Part shown: piece by piece, positions 49,803-58,457 of the stretch | How the letters are laid out: each line of letters starts with the position of its first letter | Numbering within the stretch: the first letter of the stretch is position 1 | Source of the DNA: Fictibacillus gelatini DSM 15865 | GTDB taxonomy: Bacteria > Bacillota > Bacilli > Bacillales > Fictibacillaceae | NCBI RefSeq assembly: GCF_000430745.1 | Contig: NZ_AUMP01000001.1 | Coordinates: forward strand, 496,001-560,000 | DNA length: 64,000 nucleotides | Reading direction: 5' to 3' | Translations under genes and position numbers: made by a program | The notes under the pieces: generated by a model | Told to the model about the DNA's origin: nothing | The model's input: only the letters and a program-made list of their open reading frames with translations | Databases searched by the model: none

Positions 49803-51308
49803 CTATTCCATATGCAAGGCTTTTCTATTTTTCTTCTTTAGATTCTTCATATCTTTTAAAACGGCAAGCAAGTACTCCCACGTTCGAATGGCAGAAGAGA
49901 TACTTATATGCTCATCCGGCGTATGGACATTGTACATGTCAGGACCGATGGAAATCACATCTAAACCGGGGATTTTTTCTGTAAATACACCACATTCAAG
50001 CCCCGCATGAATGGCGACAATTTCTGCTTCTTTTCCATACATTTCTTTATAGACTTTTTGGCATAGCTCGCGGATGGCCGAATCAGGTTTGTACGCCCAT
50101 TCCGGATATCCCGCGCTGATCTCAAGCTTACCGTGTAATACCTCCGCCAGCGCCTTCACCTGATTGAGGATATATTCCTTCTCGCTTTTGACGGAACTGC
50201 GGATTTCATTTTGAAAAACGACTTCCCCTTCTTTCGTTGACGTAGCGACGACACCAAGATTGGTTGAAGTTTCCACAAGCCCTTCAATATCCAAACTCAT
50301 TTTTTGAACGCCATTCGGAGTTAACATGAGCGCGTGAATCACTTTTTCCGTCGTTTCTTTCGAAAATGCCCTGCTGCCGATAGGGCTTTCTACTTTTTCA
50401 AAGAGTAGCGAGACATCAGGGTCGGATACGCGCAACTCGGTCTTCAATCGATCATTCCATTCTTTTATTTTTTGCTCTACTTTCCCGATCAATTGATCTT
50501 CCACTAAAAGGATAGCGTCCGCTTCCCGCGGAATCGCATTGGATTTCAAGCCGCCATTAATTTCACATAATAGAAACGATCCTTCATTAAACAGGTCATA
50601 AAGAACCCGTCCGAGAAGTTTGTTCGCATTTCCTCTTTCTTTATCAATCATCATTCCGGAATGTCCGCCTTTTAATCCTCGTATACTCAGGCGGCAAGCA
50701 GTTAATGGGTACGTGACGTTGGTCCAGCTGATCGGAATAACAAGGTCTCCTTTCACACCTCCCGCACTGCTGACAAGAAGTTTTCCTTCTTCTTCGGAAT
50801 CTAGGTTAATGAAAAGTTCACCTGTAAAATGGGACGGATCAACGGAAATCGCTCCGGCCATCGTTGTTTCTTCTTCTGTCGTGATCACGACCTCAAGAGC
50901 CGGGTGTGGAATTTCGTTTGAGTCAAGCAAGGCAAGAGCATAGGCAACTGCAATCCCATTGTCCGCGCCAAGTGTTGTATCCGTCGCGTACAGCATGTCC
51001 CCTTCAAGCTTCAGGCGAATCGGATCATGCTCGAAATTATGCTTTGTCCCTTGATTTTTTTCACAAACCATATCCATATGCCCTTGGAGGATGACAACCG
51101 GGGCTTGTTCATATCCTTCTGTTGCCGGTTTTTTAATGATCACATTAAGCGCTTCATCTTGAATCGCTTCCAGATTTCGTTCTTTCGCAAACCGGACTAA
51201 ATAATCGCTAATTTCTTTTTCATGTCCGGAACATCGCGGGATATTGGATATTTCTTGAAAATAATGAAACACTGGATGGCGTGTCAACTCTTCCAAACTT
51301 TGAAACAT
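49803..51308 (-). CDS. pepD: Aminoacyl-histidine dipeptidase (PepD, M20C)
   Basis: 501 residues. A cytoplasmic dizinc dipeptidase acting on Xaa-His and other dipeptides. Metal-site motifs: ILQGHMDMVCEKN, TTLGADNGIAVAYALA, VITTEEETTMAGA, LFINLDSEEEG and a late AIHAGLECGVF. An ATG three codons upstream sits against the Shine-Dalgarno, so the ATG at 51308 (AAGGA eight bases before) is preferred. It lies 27 bp after the MOSC gene on the same strand. Confidence 0.9.
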   Translation of the reverse strand: MFQSLEELTRHPVFHYFQEISNIPRCSGHEKEISDYLVRFAKERNLEAIQDEALNVIIKKPATEGYEQAPVVILQGHMDMVCEKNQGTKHNFEHDPIRLKLEGDMLYATDTTLGADNGIAVAYALALLDSNEIPHPALEVVITTEEETTMAGAISVDPSHFTGELFINLDSEEEGKLLVSSAGGVKGDLVIPISWTNVTYPLTACRLSIRGLKGGHSGMMIDKERGNANKLLGRVLYDLFNEGSFLLCEINGGLKSNAIPREADAILLVEDQLIGKVEQKIKEWNDRLKTELRVSDPDVSLLFEKVESPIGSRAFSKETTEKVIHALMLTPNGVQKMSLDIEGLVETSTNLGVVATSTKEGEVVFQNEIRSSVKSEKEYILNQVKALAEVLHGKLEISAGYPEWAYKPDSAIRELCQKVYKEMYGKEAEIVAIHAGLECGVFTEKIPGLDVISIGPDMYNVHTPDEHISISSAIRTWEYLLAVLKDMKNLKKKNRKALHME

Positions 51309-51335
51309 ACCTATCATCCTTTCCTATGTAAAAAT

Positions 51336-52019
51336 TTATCCTTCGAGCCTTTTTGACGCATCCGGCTCAATTCCCTGAAGTCTTTTTTCAAATGTTGCTC
51401 TCCAATTGGCCGATAACGCATCGACGTTTAATAGCATCTCAATCCCCTCACGATTTTTCTTATCGTGATGCATGATCGTATTGGCGTACTGTACTGATCG
51501 TTTCATAGGATGTTCTTCGAGAAGGCTTAGTGCATCCCGCTCGCGAACAATTCCTTCTTGTAACACGCGAAAATAATAGCCTGTGAAACCGGTCGTTTGA
51601 AACTTGAGCGGCAGTTCCTTGATCCCGTACCTTTTTGCCAGTTTAAAGCATGGCTGCCTCGGCTGGCTCACTTGAACGACCGCCTCTCCCAATTGAAAAA
51701 TGTCCCCGATATGGACTTTGTCCTCGGTTAATCCTTTTACCGTCAGATTTTCGCCAAAAGCTCCCGGCGAAAGTGTAAGTTTCAAATCATTCTCCCAATA
51801 TACATAATGGTCATGGGGATAGACACAAACTGCTTTATCGGCCCCGCCATGGTGGACAAGATCCGCCTGGCCATCCCCTTCAAAGTTCAACGTTTTTAGA
51901 TGAACAGGCGCATGTACCGGCCGCTTAACGATCCCTGTCTGGATTTCTTGCCCGTCGGTGTATAATGTTGATGGTTTCCCGACATTTATAGAAACGATTT
52001 GATACTGATTCAACGACAT
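51336..52019 (-). CDS. MOSC-domain protein (YiiM/YflK-like)
   Basis: 227 residues. MOSC domain at about 20-160 with the conserved Cys in VSQPRQPCFKLAKRYG, DLVHHGGADKAVCVY and PGAFGENLTVKGL, plus a C-terminal YiiM-type 3-alpha extension. Relatives (YiiM, YcbX, mARC) reduce N-hydroxylated compounds with a molybdenum cofactor; activity here is not proved. GGGAGG lies close to the ATG at 52019. Probably co-transcribed with pepD. Confidence 0.83.
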   Translation of the reverse strand: MSLNQYQIVSINVGKPSTLYTDGQEIQTGIVKRPVHAPVHLKTLNFEGDGQADLVHHGGADKAVCVYPHDHYVYWENDLKLTLSPGAFGENLTVKGLTEDKVHIGDIFQLGEAVVQVSQPRQPCFKLAKRYGIKELPLKFQTTGFTGYYFRVLQEGIVRERDALSLLEEHPMKRSVQYANTIMHHDKKNREGIEMLLNVDALSANWRATFEKRLQGIEPDASKRLEG

Positions 52020-52177
52020 TCCCTCCCTTGGTAAAACGTCCAATCATTTTTCTCCTATTTAAAAAGTACCTTATTTCGAAAAATTCCGCTACACTTTTTG
52101 GAAATGCTTTGAATACGTCGCTCTCATCATTTTTTAATATAGATTTGGTACAATTCGAATAGAGAGGAGCGTGTCAT

Positions 52178-52867
52178 GTGGATAGAAGAATTTTAATTAT
52201 AGAAGATGAGGAAAAAATCGCCCGTGTGTTGAGCCTTGAGCTCAACTATGAAGGCTACCAGACCGAGACCGCTTTTGATGGGAAAACCGGGTTAGAGAAA
52301 GCAAAAAACGAAACATGGGATTGTATATTGCTCGACATTATGCTCCCTGAACTGAATGGGCTTGAAGTATTACGGCGCCTGCGAATGGCCGATGAACATA
52401 CGCCTGTCATTTTATTAACCGCAAGAGATGCCGTACCGGATAAAGTGAGCGGGCTTGATCACGGAGCCAACGACTATGTGACGAAACCTTTTGAAATCGA
52501 AGAATTGCTCGCTAGAATTCGGGTAGCTTTAAGAACAAGTCAGCCCCGGAAAGCCCATTTAGATTCACAATCGTTATATGTCAACGATCTTTCGGTTCAT
52601 TTAGGCACCCGCGATGTCCTGCGTGCCGGAAATGAGATTGAACTGACGCCGAGAGAGTTTGATTTGCTCGTCTATTTAATGAAAAACAAAAACCATGTAC
52701 TAACAAGGGAGCAAATCATTACGGAAGTATGGGGATATGATTTTATAGGGGATACGAATGTGGTTGACGTCTATATTCGTTATTTACGAAAAAAGATTGA
52801 CCATGACTATGACCAAAAGCTCATCCAAACCTATCGAGGTGTCGGCTACAGTATGAAGGAGCATTGA
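52178..52867 (+). CDS. OmpR-family response regulator (YkoG-like)
   Basis: 229 residues. Receiver domain with acidic pocket Asp10/Glu11, phospho-acceptor Asp53 (LLDIMLPELNG), Thr in LLTARD and Lys in VTKPF. Winged-helix DNA-binding domain from about 130 (IELTPREFDLLVYLMKN, VDVYIRYLRKKID, TYRGVGYSM). GTG start with GGAG eight bases upstream. It overlaps functionally with the kinase gene four bases downstream. The kinase and PepSY-protein neighbours match the B. subtilis ykoG-ykoH-ykoI arrangement. Confidence 0.9.
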   Translation: MDRRILIIEDEEKIARVLSLELNYEGYQTETAFDGKTGLEKAKNETWDCILLDIMLPELNGLEVLRRLRMADEHTPVILLTARDAVPDKVSGLDHGANDYVTKPFEIEELLARIRVALRTSQPRKAHLDSQSLYVNDLSVHLGTRDVLRAGNEIELTPREFDLLVYLMKNKNHVLTREQIITEVWGYDFIGDTNVVDVYIRYLRKKIDHDYDQKLIQTYRGVGYSMKEH

Positions 52868-52870
52868 TTG

Positions 52871-54217
52871 ATGAAAATCAGGACAAAATTGCAGCTTTTC
52901 GCCAGCCTTTTTCTGCTTGTTCTTCTTTTGATCGTCAACATCCTTGTTTGCTTGCTATTTTATGAACAATCAATGGAACAAGAAAAAAGCACGCTGGAAA
53001 GTCAGGCTGTACTTTTAATGAAAAACTATAAAACAGCGGAGCTATTGAAGGGCGATTCGAAATTGCTTTCTCCTTACACGCCTGATGATGGAATGATTCG
53101 AATTATTGATTCTCGGTTCAACGTACTAAATGAAGCCAGTGATGATGATGATTTTAAAAAATTGCCCGTTCATTTTTCAAACGATGATGATTTTGCCATC
53201 GTACGTATCGATGACGACTTTTGCCTTACCTACCGCCTTCCAATTCCGGACGAGGATCACCCTCGAGCGAACATTGAAATCACTGAGAGCCTTGACGCTT
53301 TCCGTGAGACGATGTCGACATTAATGATGATTATACTTGGAGCATCTATTGTCGCTCTCCTTTTATCGATCATTGGCGGCAGGCTCTTGTCAAACCTTTT
53401 ATTAAAACCGATCGCTTCTATGAGCCATACGATGAAAGACATTCAAGAGAGCGGAAGTTTTAAAAAAATTAAGATAGAGAAAAAGTCGAAAGACGAGCTT
53501 CATATGATGGCAGACACGTTTAATGCGATGATCGGGCAGCTTGAGAAAAACTTTACCAGGCAGCAGCAATTTCTTGCAGACGCTTCCCATGAGTTGAAAA
53601 CGCCGCTTACCGTGATCGAAAGCTACGCAAAGCTTTTAAAGCGCTGGGGAACAAGCGATCCTGACATTCAAAAGGAAGCGGTCGATGCGATTTATTCTGA
53701 AGCGATCCGAATGAAAACATTGACGCGCCAATTACTTTACATTGCTTCAGAGGAACAAGAAGAAACAAAACTAAAAAAAGAATCGATCGATTTCGTCTCT
53801 TTTTGCAAAAAAATGTTGCAGCCGCTCCAGCGGATTCACAATCGGACGATCCATATTCATCATGAGGATCACGAACTTTTCATCCGCTCCGACCCGGAAA
53901 AGCTGGAACAAGTTCTTCTCATATTGCTTGATAATGCGCTCAAGTACAGTGAAAAAGAAATTGACCTTTTTGTGCAACATGCGGGAAGTGGAGCCTCTAT
54001 CACTGTAAAAGATTACGGCATTGGCATTCCGGAAAACGAATTAGAAGCGGTATTTGACCGATTTTACCGGGTTGATAAATCGCGGCAACGAAAAACGGGC
54101 GGTTCTGGTTTAGGATTGTCGATAGCAAAATCCATCGTAGATCGATTGGGCGGAACCATCCGAGTTGAAAGCAAGGAAGGCAGCTGGACAAGTTTTACGA
54201 TCACATTGCCTTCATGA
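52871..54217 (+). CDS. Sensor histidine kinase (YkoH-like)
   Basis: 448 residues. TM1 at about 9-30, extracytoplasmic sensor about 31-150, TM2 about 151-172, HAMP to about 225, phospho-acceptor His240 (FLADASHELKTPLT), then ATPase with N box DNALKY, G boxes DYGIGIPE and GGSGLGLSI. The sensor has three acidic runs (SDDDDF, NDDDF, IDDDF) within residues 90-117, suggesting a cation or cationic-peptide ligand. AAGGAG lies within the end of the regulator gene, so translation is coupled. Confidence 0.9.
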   Translation: MKIRTKLQLFASLFLLVLLLIVNILVCLLFYEQSMEQEKSTLESQAVLLMKNYKTAELLKGDSKLLSPYTPDDGMIRIIDSRFNVLNEASDDDDFKKLPVHFSNDDDFAIVRIDDDFCLTYRLPIPDEDHPRANIEITESLDAFRETMSTLMMIILGASIVALLLSIIGGRLLSNLLLKPIASMSHTMKDIQESGSFKKIKIEKKSKDELHMMADTFNAMIGQLEKNFTRQQQFLADASHELKTPLTVIESYAKLLKRWGTSDPDIQKEAVDAIYSEAIRMKTLTRQLLYIASEEQEETKLKKESIDFVSFCKKMLQPLQRIHNRTIHIHHEDHELFIRSDPEKLEQVLLILLDNALKYSEKEIDLFVQHAGSGASITVKDYGIGIPENELEAVFDRFYRVDKSRQRKTGGSGLGLSIAKSIVDRLGGTIRVESKEGSWTSFTITLPS

Positions 54218-54305
54218 ATCTCATCATCTTTTAATCTTCCTTTCATGATCGTTTCATGTTAGCCGGGTAGTCTAGAAACAGGTTAAAACAGGGAGGAATT
54301 TTAAG

Positions 54306-55067
54306 ATGAAATTTGGAAAGAAAAAAGGGATCGTTTCTGCGTCTGCCTTAGCGCTCGCAGCTGGTATTGGAACAGCGGGGGTCGTGGTTCATGCCGCAAA
54401 TGCAAACGTGAAAATTTCAAAAGAACAGGCAAGGCAAATGGTTGCCGATCAATTAAAAGGAAAAGTGACAAAACAAGAATTGGATCACGATGATGGAAAA
54501 GTTGTATATGATATGGATGTGATTGCGCATAACAATCGATATGATGTGGACCTTGATGCAAATACCGGAAAAATGATTAACGTAGAAAAAGATGAAGAAC
54601 ACAATGGCGATGATCATGAAGATCACCTCCAGAATGTTAACCCGAAGATAAGCGTTGATCAAGCGGTTAGCATTGCTTCGGCACACGCAAAAGGCACTCC
54701 TGTCGATCTTGAGTTGGACGAGGAACACGGGAAGATGATATATGAAATTGATCTTCAGGAAAAAACGACCGCTCATGAAGTGAAAATCGATGCAGCCACC
54801 GGAAAAGTACTTAACGTGAAACCAAAAGAAGTCGATGATGACCTGCCTGGAAATGCAAGAGCGAAAATCAGCATCGATCAAGCAGCTGCCAATGCCTTGA
54901 CAAAAGAAAATGGAACCGTCACCGATATCGAATTGGATAAGAAGCGCGGAAAGCTTGTTTATGAAATTAACATACAAGGCAAATCAAAAGACTATGAAGT
55001 AAAAATTGATGCGACTTCCGGCAGCGTTCTTTCAGTTAAAGCAGAAACCCCGGACCATGAAGATTAA
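54306..55067 (+). CDS. Secreted protein with three PepSY domains
   Basis: 253 residues. Signal peptide (cleaved near Ala30-Ala31, VVHAANA), then three PepSY repeats at about 36-95, 110-175 and 185-248. Each repeat has the pattern ISxxQA...V.D.ELD...GK.VYEI.I...YEV.IDA.TG.VL.V. Strongly acidic with His-rich linker (EEHNGDDHEDHLQNV). PepSY domains are thought to inhibit or bind proteins outside the cell. It lies 88 bp after the kinase and is the probable output or co-sensor of that system, as with YkoI in B. subtilis. Confidence 0.87.
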   Translation: MKFGKKKGIVSASALALAAGIGTAGVVVHAANANVKISKEQARQMVADQLKGKVTKQELDHDDGKVVYDMDVIAHNNRYDVDLDANTGKMINVEKDEEHNGDDHEDHLQNVNPKISVDQAVSIASAHAKGTPVDLELDEEHGKMIYEIDLQEKTTAHEVKIDAATGKVLNVKPKEVDDDLPGNARAKISIDQAAANALTKENGTVTDIELDKKRGKLVYEINIQGKSKDYEVKIDATSGSVLSVKAETPDHED

Positions 55068-55078
55068 TTGAAACTGTT

Positions 55079-55120
55079 AAAAGCCGGAGTGGTGTAAAAT
55101 GCCATTCCGGCTTTTGTTTT
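55079..55120 (+). terminator. Terminator of the two-component/PepSY operon
   Basis: Stem AAAAGCCGGA (55079-55088) with TCCGGCTTTT (55106-55115), followed by GTTTTT. Confidence 0.85.
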
Positions 55121-55167
55121 TTACCCTATTCAATTTCGCCTCTTGTTTTTCATTTATAAATACGTTT

Positions 55168-55341
55168 GGATAATAAAATTCTTAGTTTGGACAATAAAGT
55201 CTGTAATTTGGACAATATTTCTCTCGATCAGACAGTATACTCTGCCGATCAGACAATAAACACTTGTCTGGACAATAAAGCCTGTAGTTTGGACAATATG
55301 ATTTCCGATTTGGACAATAAGTCACCCAGTACGGACAATAT
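55168..55341 (+). repeat. 21-bp phased array D: nine GGACAATAA-type copies
   Basis: Words start at 55168 (GGATAATAA), 55189, 55210 (GGACAATAT), 55230 (AGACAGTAT), 55251 (AGACAATAA), 55270, 55291 (GGACAATAT), 55312 and 55333 (GGACAATAT). Spacings are 21, 21, 20, 21, 19, 21, 21 and 21 bp. The array lies in the 500-bp gap between the PepSY gene and the transglycosylase gene, both on the plus strand. Confidence 0.92.
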
Positions 55342-55580
55342 GCTTCCTGATTTGAACGTAATTTTTTCGTTTAAGTCAGCCATTCATGGAATTCTCGTAT
55401 CTTTCCACGAGTTTTGGGTATAACGATCCCGATTTCAAGTACATCCTCATAAAATTAGGACAGTTTTCCCTTTCAAAACGAATAATTGCTCTATTCTCAA
55501 AAGATTTTATTACTGCAAAAATACTATTCTAGCTTCCATTATGGTATAATTCGGAAAAATAGATTTTGAGAGGAGTCCCG

Positions 55581-57020
55581 ATGAAATCTAGTAAATGTAA
55601 ACTGACCCTATTGCTTAGTACAGCCTTTTTTCTTTTGTCTCCAGTTTTTCCGAATGTTTCTTTCGCCGCTTCAGCTCAAGCAGCAACTTGTGGATACGTT
55701 CCGAAACAAGGCGTTAATCCAACTTATCAACAAATAAACTGCTTGCTTACACAAGCCGCAATAAAGGCGAAAATTCCTCCTGAAGTGGTAAAAGGAATTG
55801 CAACTCAGGAAAGCGGGGATTGGAAACAATTTGATGCGAACGGCAAGCCGATTATCTCCCCTGACGGAGGAATCGGAGTCATGCAAATTACCAATCAAAC
55901 AGGGTATGACACGAACAAATTGAAAAATGATGTTGTTTATAATATTAATGCCGGAGTTGAAATAGTAGCCAATATGTACAAACGGAACGATCTTCCGAAA
56001 ATTAAAGGCATGACGTCCAATATAATCGAAAATTGGTACTTTCCAGTGATGGCGTATAATGGAACGAAACCAAAAAACAGTCCAATTGTTCAAGCGACAG
56101 GCAAAAAGAACATGAACGCGTATCAGGAAAAAGTATTCCATCATATTGAAGAATTCAACTTTTTAGATAGTATGAAATTGACGCCTATCCCGTTTCTTGC
56201 AAAAGACTTTCAATACGATCCGCAATCAAACGAAAACATTAAATTTCTGAAAACGTTGTACACCATTACAAAGCCGCTCAATGCTTCAAGGTATTCATTT
56301 ATGAAAGGAGAAGCTGTTGTAACAACACAAAGTGCAAATTTACGTTCAAAACCGACGACAGATAGCAGCAGTGTGCCCATAAAGAAGCAAACAACACTTA
56401 CAATTGCAGGGAACTTTACATATGATGAAGTTTCCAGTCGGCATAATCAATTTGTCTGGTATCCAGTTAAACCTGGAAATAGCACAAAGACCTACTATAT
56501 TTCTTCAAGCTACATTACAAAAAAATTAAATGCCCCTTCAGTCAACACCGTTGATGATAACGATAAGTATGTAACAGGGAGCAAAGCGCTGCCCGGATCA
56601 AACGTAACCGTCAAAGCGGGAACAAAAGGAATAGGAGCTGCGATCGCGGACGCGAAAGGATCTTTCAAACTATCCATTCCTATTCAAAAAGCAAATAGTA
56701 GCCTGACGATATACTATGTTGATAAAACAAATACACAAAGTCCTGCAGCAACGGTCAAAGTGAAAGATCGGACCGCACCTTCAGCACCTAAAATCAATAG
56801 CATCACTTCAAAAACGAAAAGTGTCACGGGTAAGGCTGAATCGTATTCAACGGTTAAGCTAGCGGTCGGCAAAAAAACGATTGGAGCCGCGAAAGCCGAT
56901 CAAAAAGGGAACGTAAAAATCTCAATAAAACCTCAAAAAGCCGGTACGTTAATAAAAGCTTCAGCAACCGATACATCAGGAAATACAAGCAGCATAACGA
57001 CAATTAAAGTAAAAAAATAA
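55581..57020 (+). CDS. Modular secreted lytic transglycosylase-like protein
   Basis: 479 residues; AGAGGAG before the ATG at 55581 sets the start. Signal peptide to about Ala30. SLT/lysozyme-like domain at about 45-150 with catalytic Glu77 (GIATQESGDW) and GGIGVMQITNQTGYD. A bacterial SH3-type domain follows at about 245-320 (AVVTTQSANLRSKPTTDSSS). Two bacterial Ig-like repeats (about 325-400 and 402-479) share VTGKA/VTGSK...V.VG.KTIGAA.AD.KG. It should cleave peptidoglycan glycan strands; the SH3 and Ig repeats probably bind the wall. A bidirectional terminator follows. Confidence 0.82.
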   Translation: MKSSKCKLTLLLSTAFFLLSPVFPNVSFAASAQAATCGYVPKQGVNPTYQQINCLLTQAAIKAKIPPEVVKGIATQESGDWKQFDANGKPIISPDGGIGVMQITNQTGYDTNKLKNDVVYNINAGVEIVANMYKRNDLPKIKGMTSNIIENWYFPVMAYNGTKPKNSPIVQATGKKNMNAYQEKVFHHIEEFNFLDSMKLTPIPFLAKDFQYDPQSNENIKFLKTLYTITKPLNASRYSFMKGEAVVTTQSANLRSKPTTDSSSVPIKKQTTLTIAGNFTYDEVSSRHNQFVWYPVKPGNSTKTYYISSSYITKKLNAPSVNTVDDNDKYVTGSKALPGSNVTVKAGTKGIGAAIADAKGSFKLSIPIQKANSSLTIYYVDKTNTQSPAATVKVKDRTAPSAPKINSITSKTKSVTGKAESYSTVKLAVGKKTIGAAKADQKGNVKISIKPQKAGTLIKASATDTSGNTSSITTIKVKK

Positions 57021-57022
57021 AT

Positions 57023-57051
57023 AACCCTTGTCCGTCAATCGGACAAGGGTT
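57023..57051. terminator. Bidirectional terminator
   Basis: A 12-bp perfect stem (57023-57034 with 57040-57051) between the transglycosylase gene and ispA. Confidence 0.88.
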
Positions 57052-57057
57052 TTGCCT

Positions 57058-58029
57058 CTATTTTTTAATAAAAACTTTCTCTTCTTTCGGCACTTTGCTT
57101 CCATCTTGATTCGAGCTTTGCAAATACAATAAACCATTTCCTGCAGCACGTTTCGAAGCATCGATCGGCTGTGTATTTTTACATAATTGGGCGTACACTT
57201 CGGCTTCCGTCAATTCACGGCCAAACTCTTTTTCTTCTTTCGTAATAAGGACGGCCGCCGCGCCGCTGACATGCGGAGTGGCCATTGAAGTGCCGGAAAG
57301 CTTAGCGTATTTTCCGCCAGGGTAACACGAAATGACGTTCACGCCTGGTGCGACGAGATCAATTTCGTCATTCGTATTCGAGAATTCGGCCAGCTTCTTC
57401 TTCTCATCGACCGCACCGACTTCGACGACTTCTTTATAGTAGCCCGGATAAGATTTTTCATCCGTTCGGTCGTCATTGTCGCCTTCATTGCCGGCTGCGC
57501 AAACGACGAGAATTTCGTTTTGTACGGCTTCCTGGATTGCCTTATGCAACTCAGGTACATCATCAGGACCGCCAAGCGACATCGAAATGATCCGCACCCT
57601 TTCTCCATTCGGCCCTTTCCATTTCGTTGCATATTGAATCGCTTCTGTAATGCCCTCATAACTGCCGCTTCCATTTTTGTCAAGGACGCGTAAGATTAAC
57701 AGCTTGACTTCTGGAGCGACGCCTACAACCCCCTGTTTGTCCAATGTTGCAGCAATCGTTCCGCAAACATGCGTGCCGTGGAAATGTCCGTCCGCGAAAT
57801 CATCCGGATCATCTCCAACAAAGCTTCTACCGCCAATAATGCGGTCTTTTAAGTCAGGATGCTCCAGATCACACCCCGTATCCAATACTGCGATAACAAC
57901 ACCGGTCCCTTTCTCCCCGTTTTTCCACATTTCGGGAGCATTAATCATTTGGACACCATAAGGAATTTCCTGTTCCGGATTTTGCAACACTTCTTCCAAC
58001 ACAAAAGGAATTAATCGAACTCCACTCAT
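57058..58029 (-). CDS. ispA: Intracellular subtilisin (IspA)
   Basis: 323 residues, no signal peptide. The N-terminal extension contains LIPF, the LIPY/F-type segment that blocks the active site until processed in intracellular subtilisins. Catalytic triad Asp50 (AVLDTGCD), His84 (HFHGTHVCG) and Ser248 (LSGTSMATPHVSGAAAV); oxyanion Asn181. Degrades cytoplasmic proteins in stationary phase and sporulation. Monocistronic. Confidence 0.93.
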   Translation of the reverse strand: MSGVRLIPFVLEEVLQNPEQEIPYGVQMINAPEMWKNGEKGTGVVIAVLDTGCDLEHPDLKDRIIGGRSFVGDDPDDFADGHFHGTHVCGTIAATLDKQGVVGVAPEVKLLILRVLDKNGSGSYEGITEAIQYATKWKGPNGERVRIISMSLGGPDDVPELHKAIQEAVQNEILVVCAAGNEGDNDDRTDEKSYPGYYKEVVEVGAVDEKKKLAEFSNTNDEIDLVAPGVNVISCYPGGKYAKLSGTSMATPHVSGAAAVLITKEEKEFGRELTEAEVYAQLCKNTQPIDASKRAAGNGLLYLQSSNQDGSKVPKEEKVFIKK

Positions 58030-58287
58030 CGTTCATCCTCCTTTTCGTTTTAGAAACGTTCATGCATAGGCGAGGTGCTTTGCTTCATCATTTTTTTAAA
58101 TGGACTAGCTTTAAAATAATTTCACTTAGTGTACCATCATATGTTCGAATATTCAATAAATATAGAGAAAAATGAGCCATAACTACTAGAAAATATCCTT
58201 TATTTTTTATTTGTTGTGTCAATATGCCCGGATTGTTAGAGCTGGTACTTTCTGAACATACTATAAAACGTGAAAAAACAAGAGGCT
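58030..58287. other. AT-rich region upstream of ispA
   Basis: Nothing clear apart from the ispA ribosome-binding site (AAAGGAGGATG). Stop codons interrupt all frames of any length, and no hairpin stands out. Confidence 0.4.
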
Positions 58288-58430
58288 GTTCAAAAAGTCC
58301 GGGAAACATTGCCAGCGAATTTCTACGTCAGCTTGCTCCTGCGTTCCTCACGTATTAATTGCATACGTTCTGGTACTCGGAGGCTACGCTTTCTTGAACT
58401 TCTTGGCTCTGTTTGTCCCCCTTTTTGAAC
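58288..58430. mobile_element. MITE-like interspersed repeat
   Basis: Terminal inverted repeats GTTCAAAAAG (58288-58297) and CTTTTTGAAC (58421-58430) enclose 123 bp without a gene. The interior (CGTCAGCTTGCTCCTGCGTT, TACTCGGAGGCTACGCTTTC) is more GC-rich than the flanks and resembles, as I recall, non-coding repeats dispersed in Bacillus genomes. It abuts the nrnB gene by 27 bp and may supply part of its upstream region. Confidence 0.6.
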
Positions 58431-58457
58431 ATATACAAAAGAGAAAGGCGTAAAACT

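Noticed and set aside
55168-55341. Phased arrays considered as CRISPR
   Set aside because: The conserved part is only 9-11 bp, the gaps 10-12 bp, and no cas genes are present; CRISPR repeats and spacers are about 30 bp.
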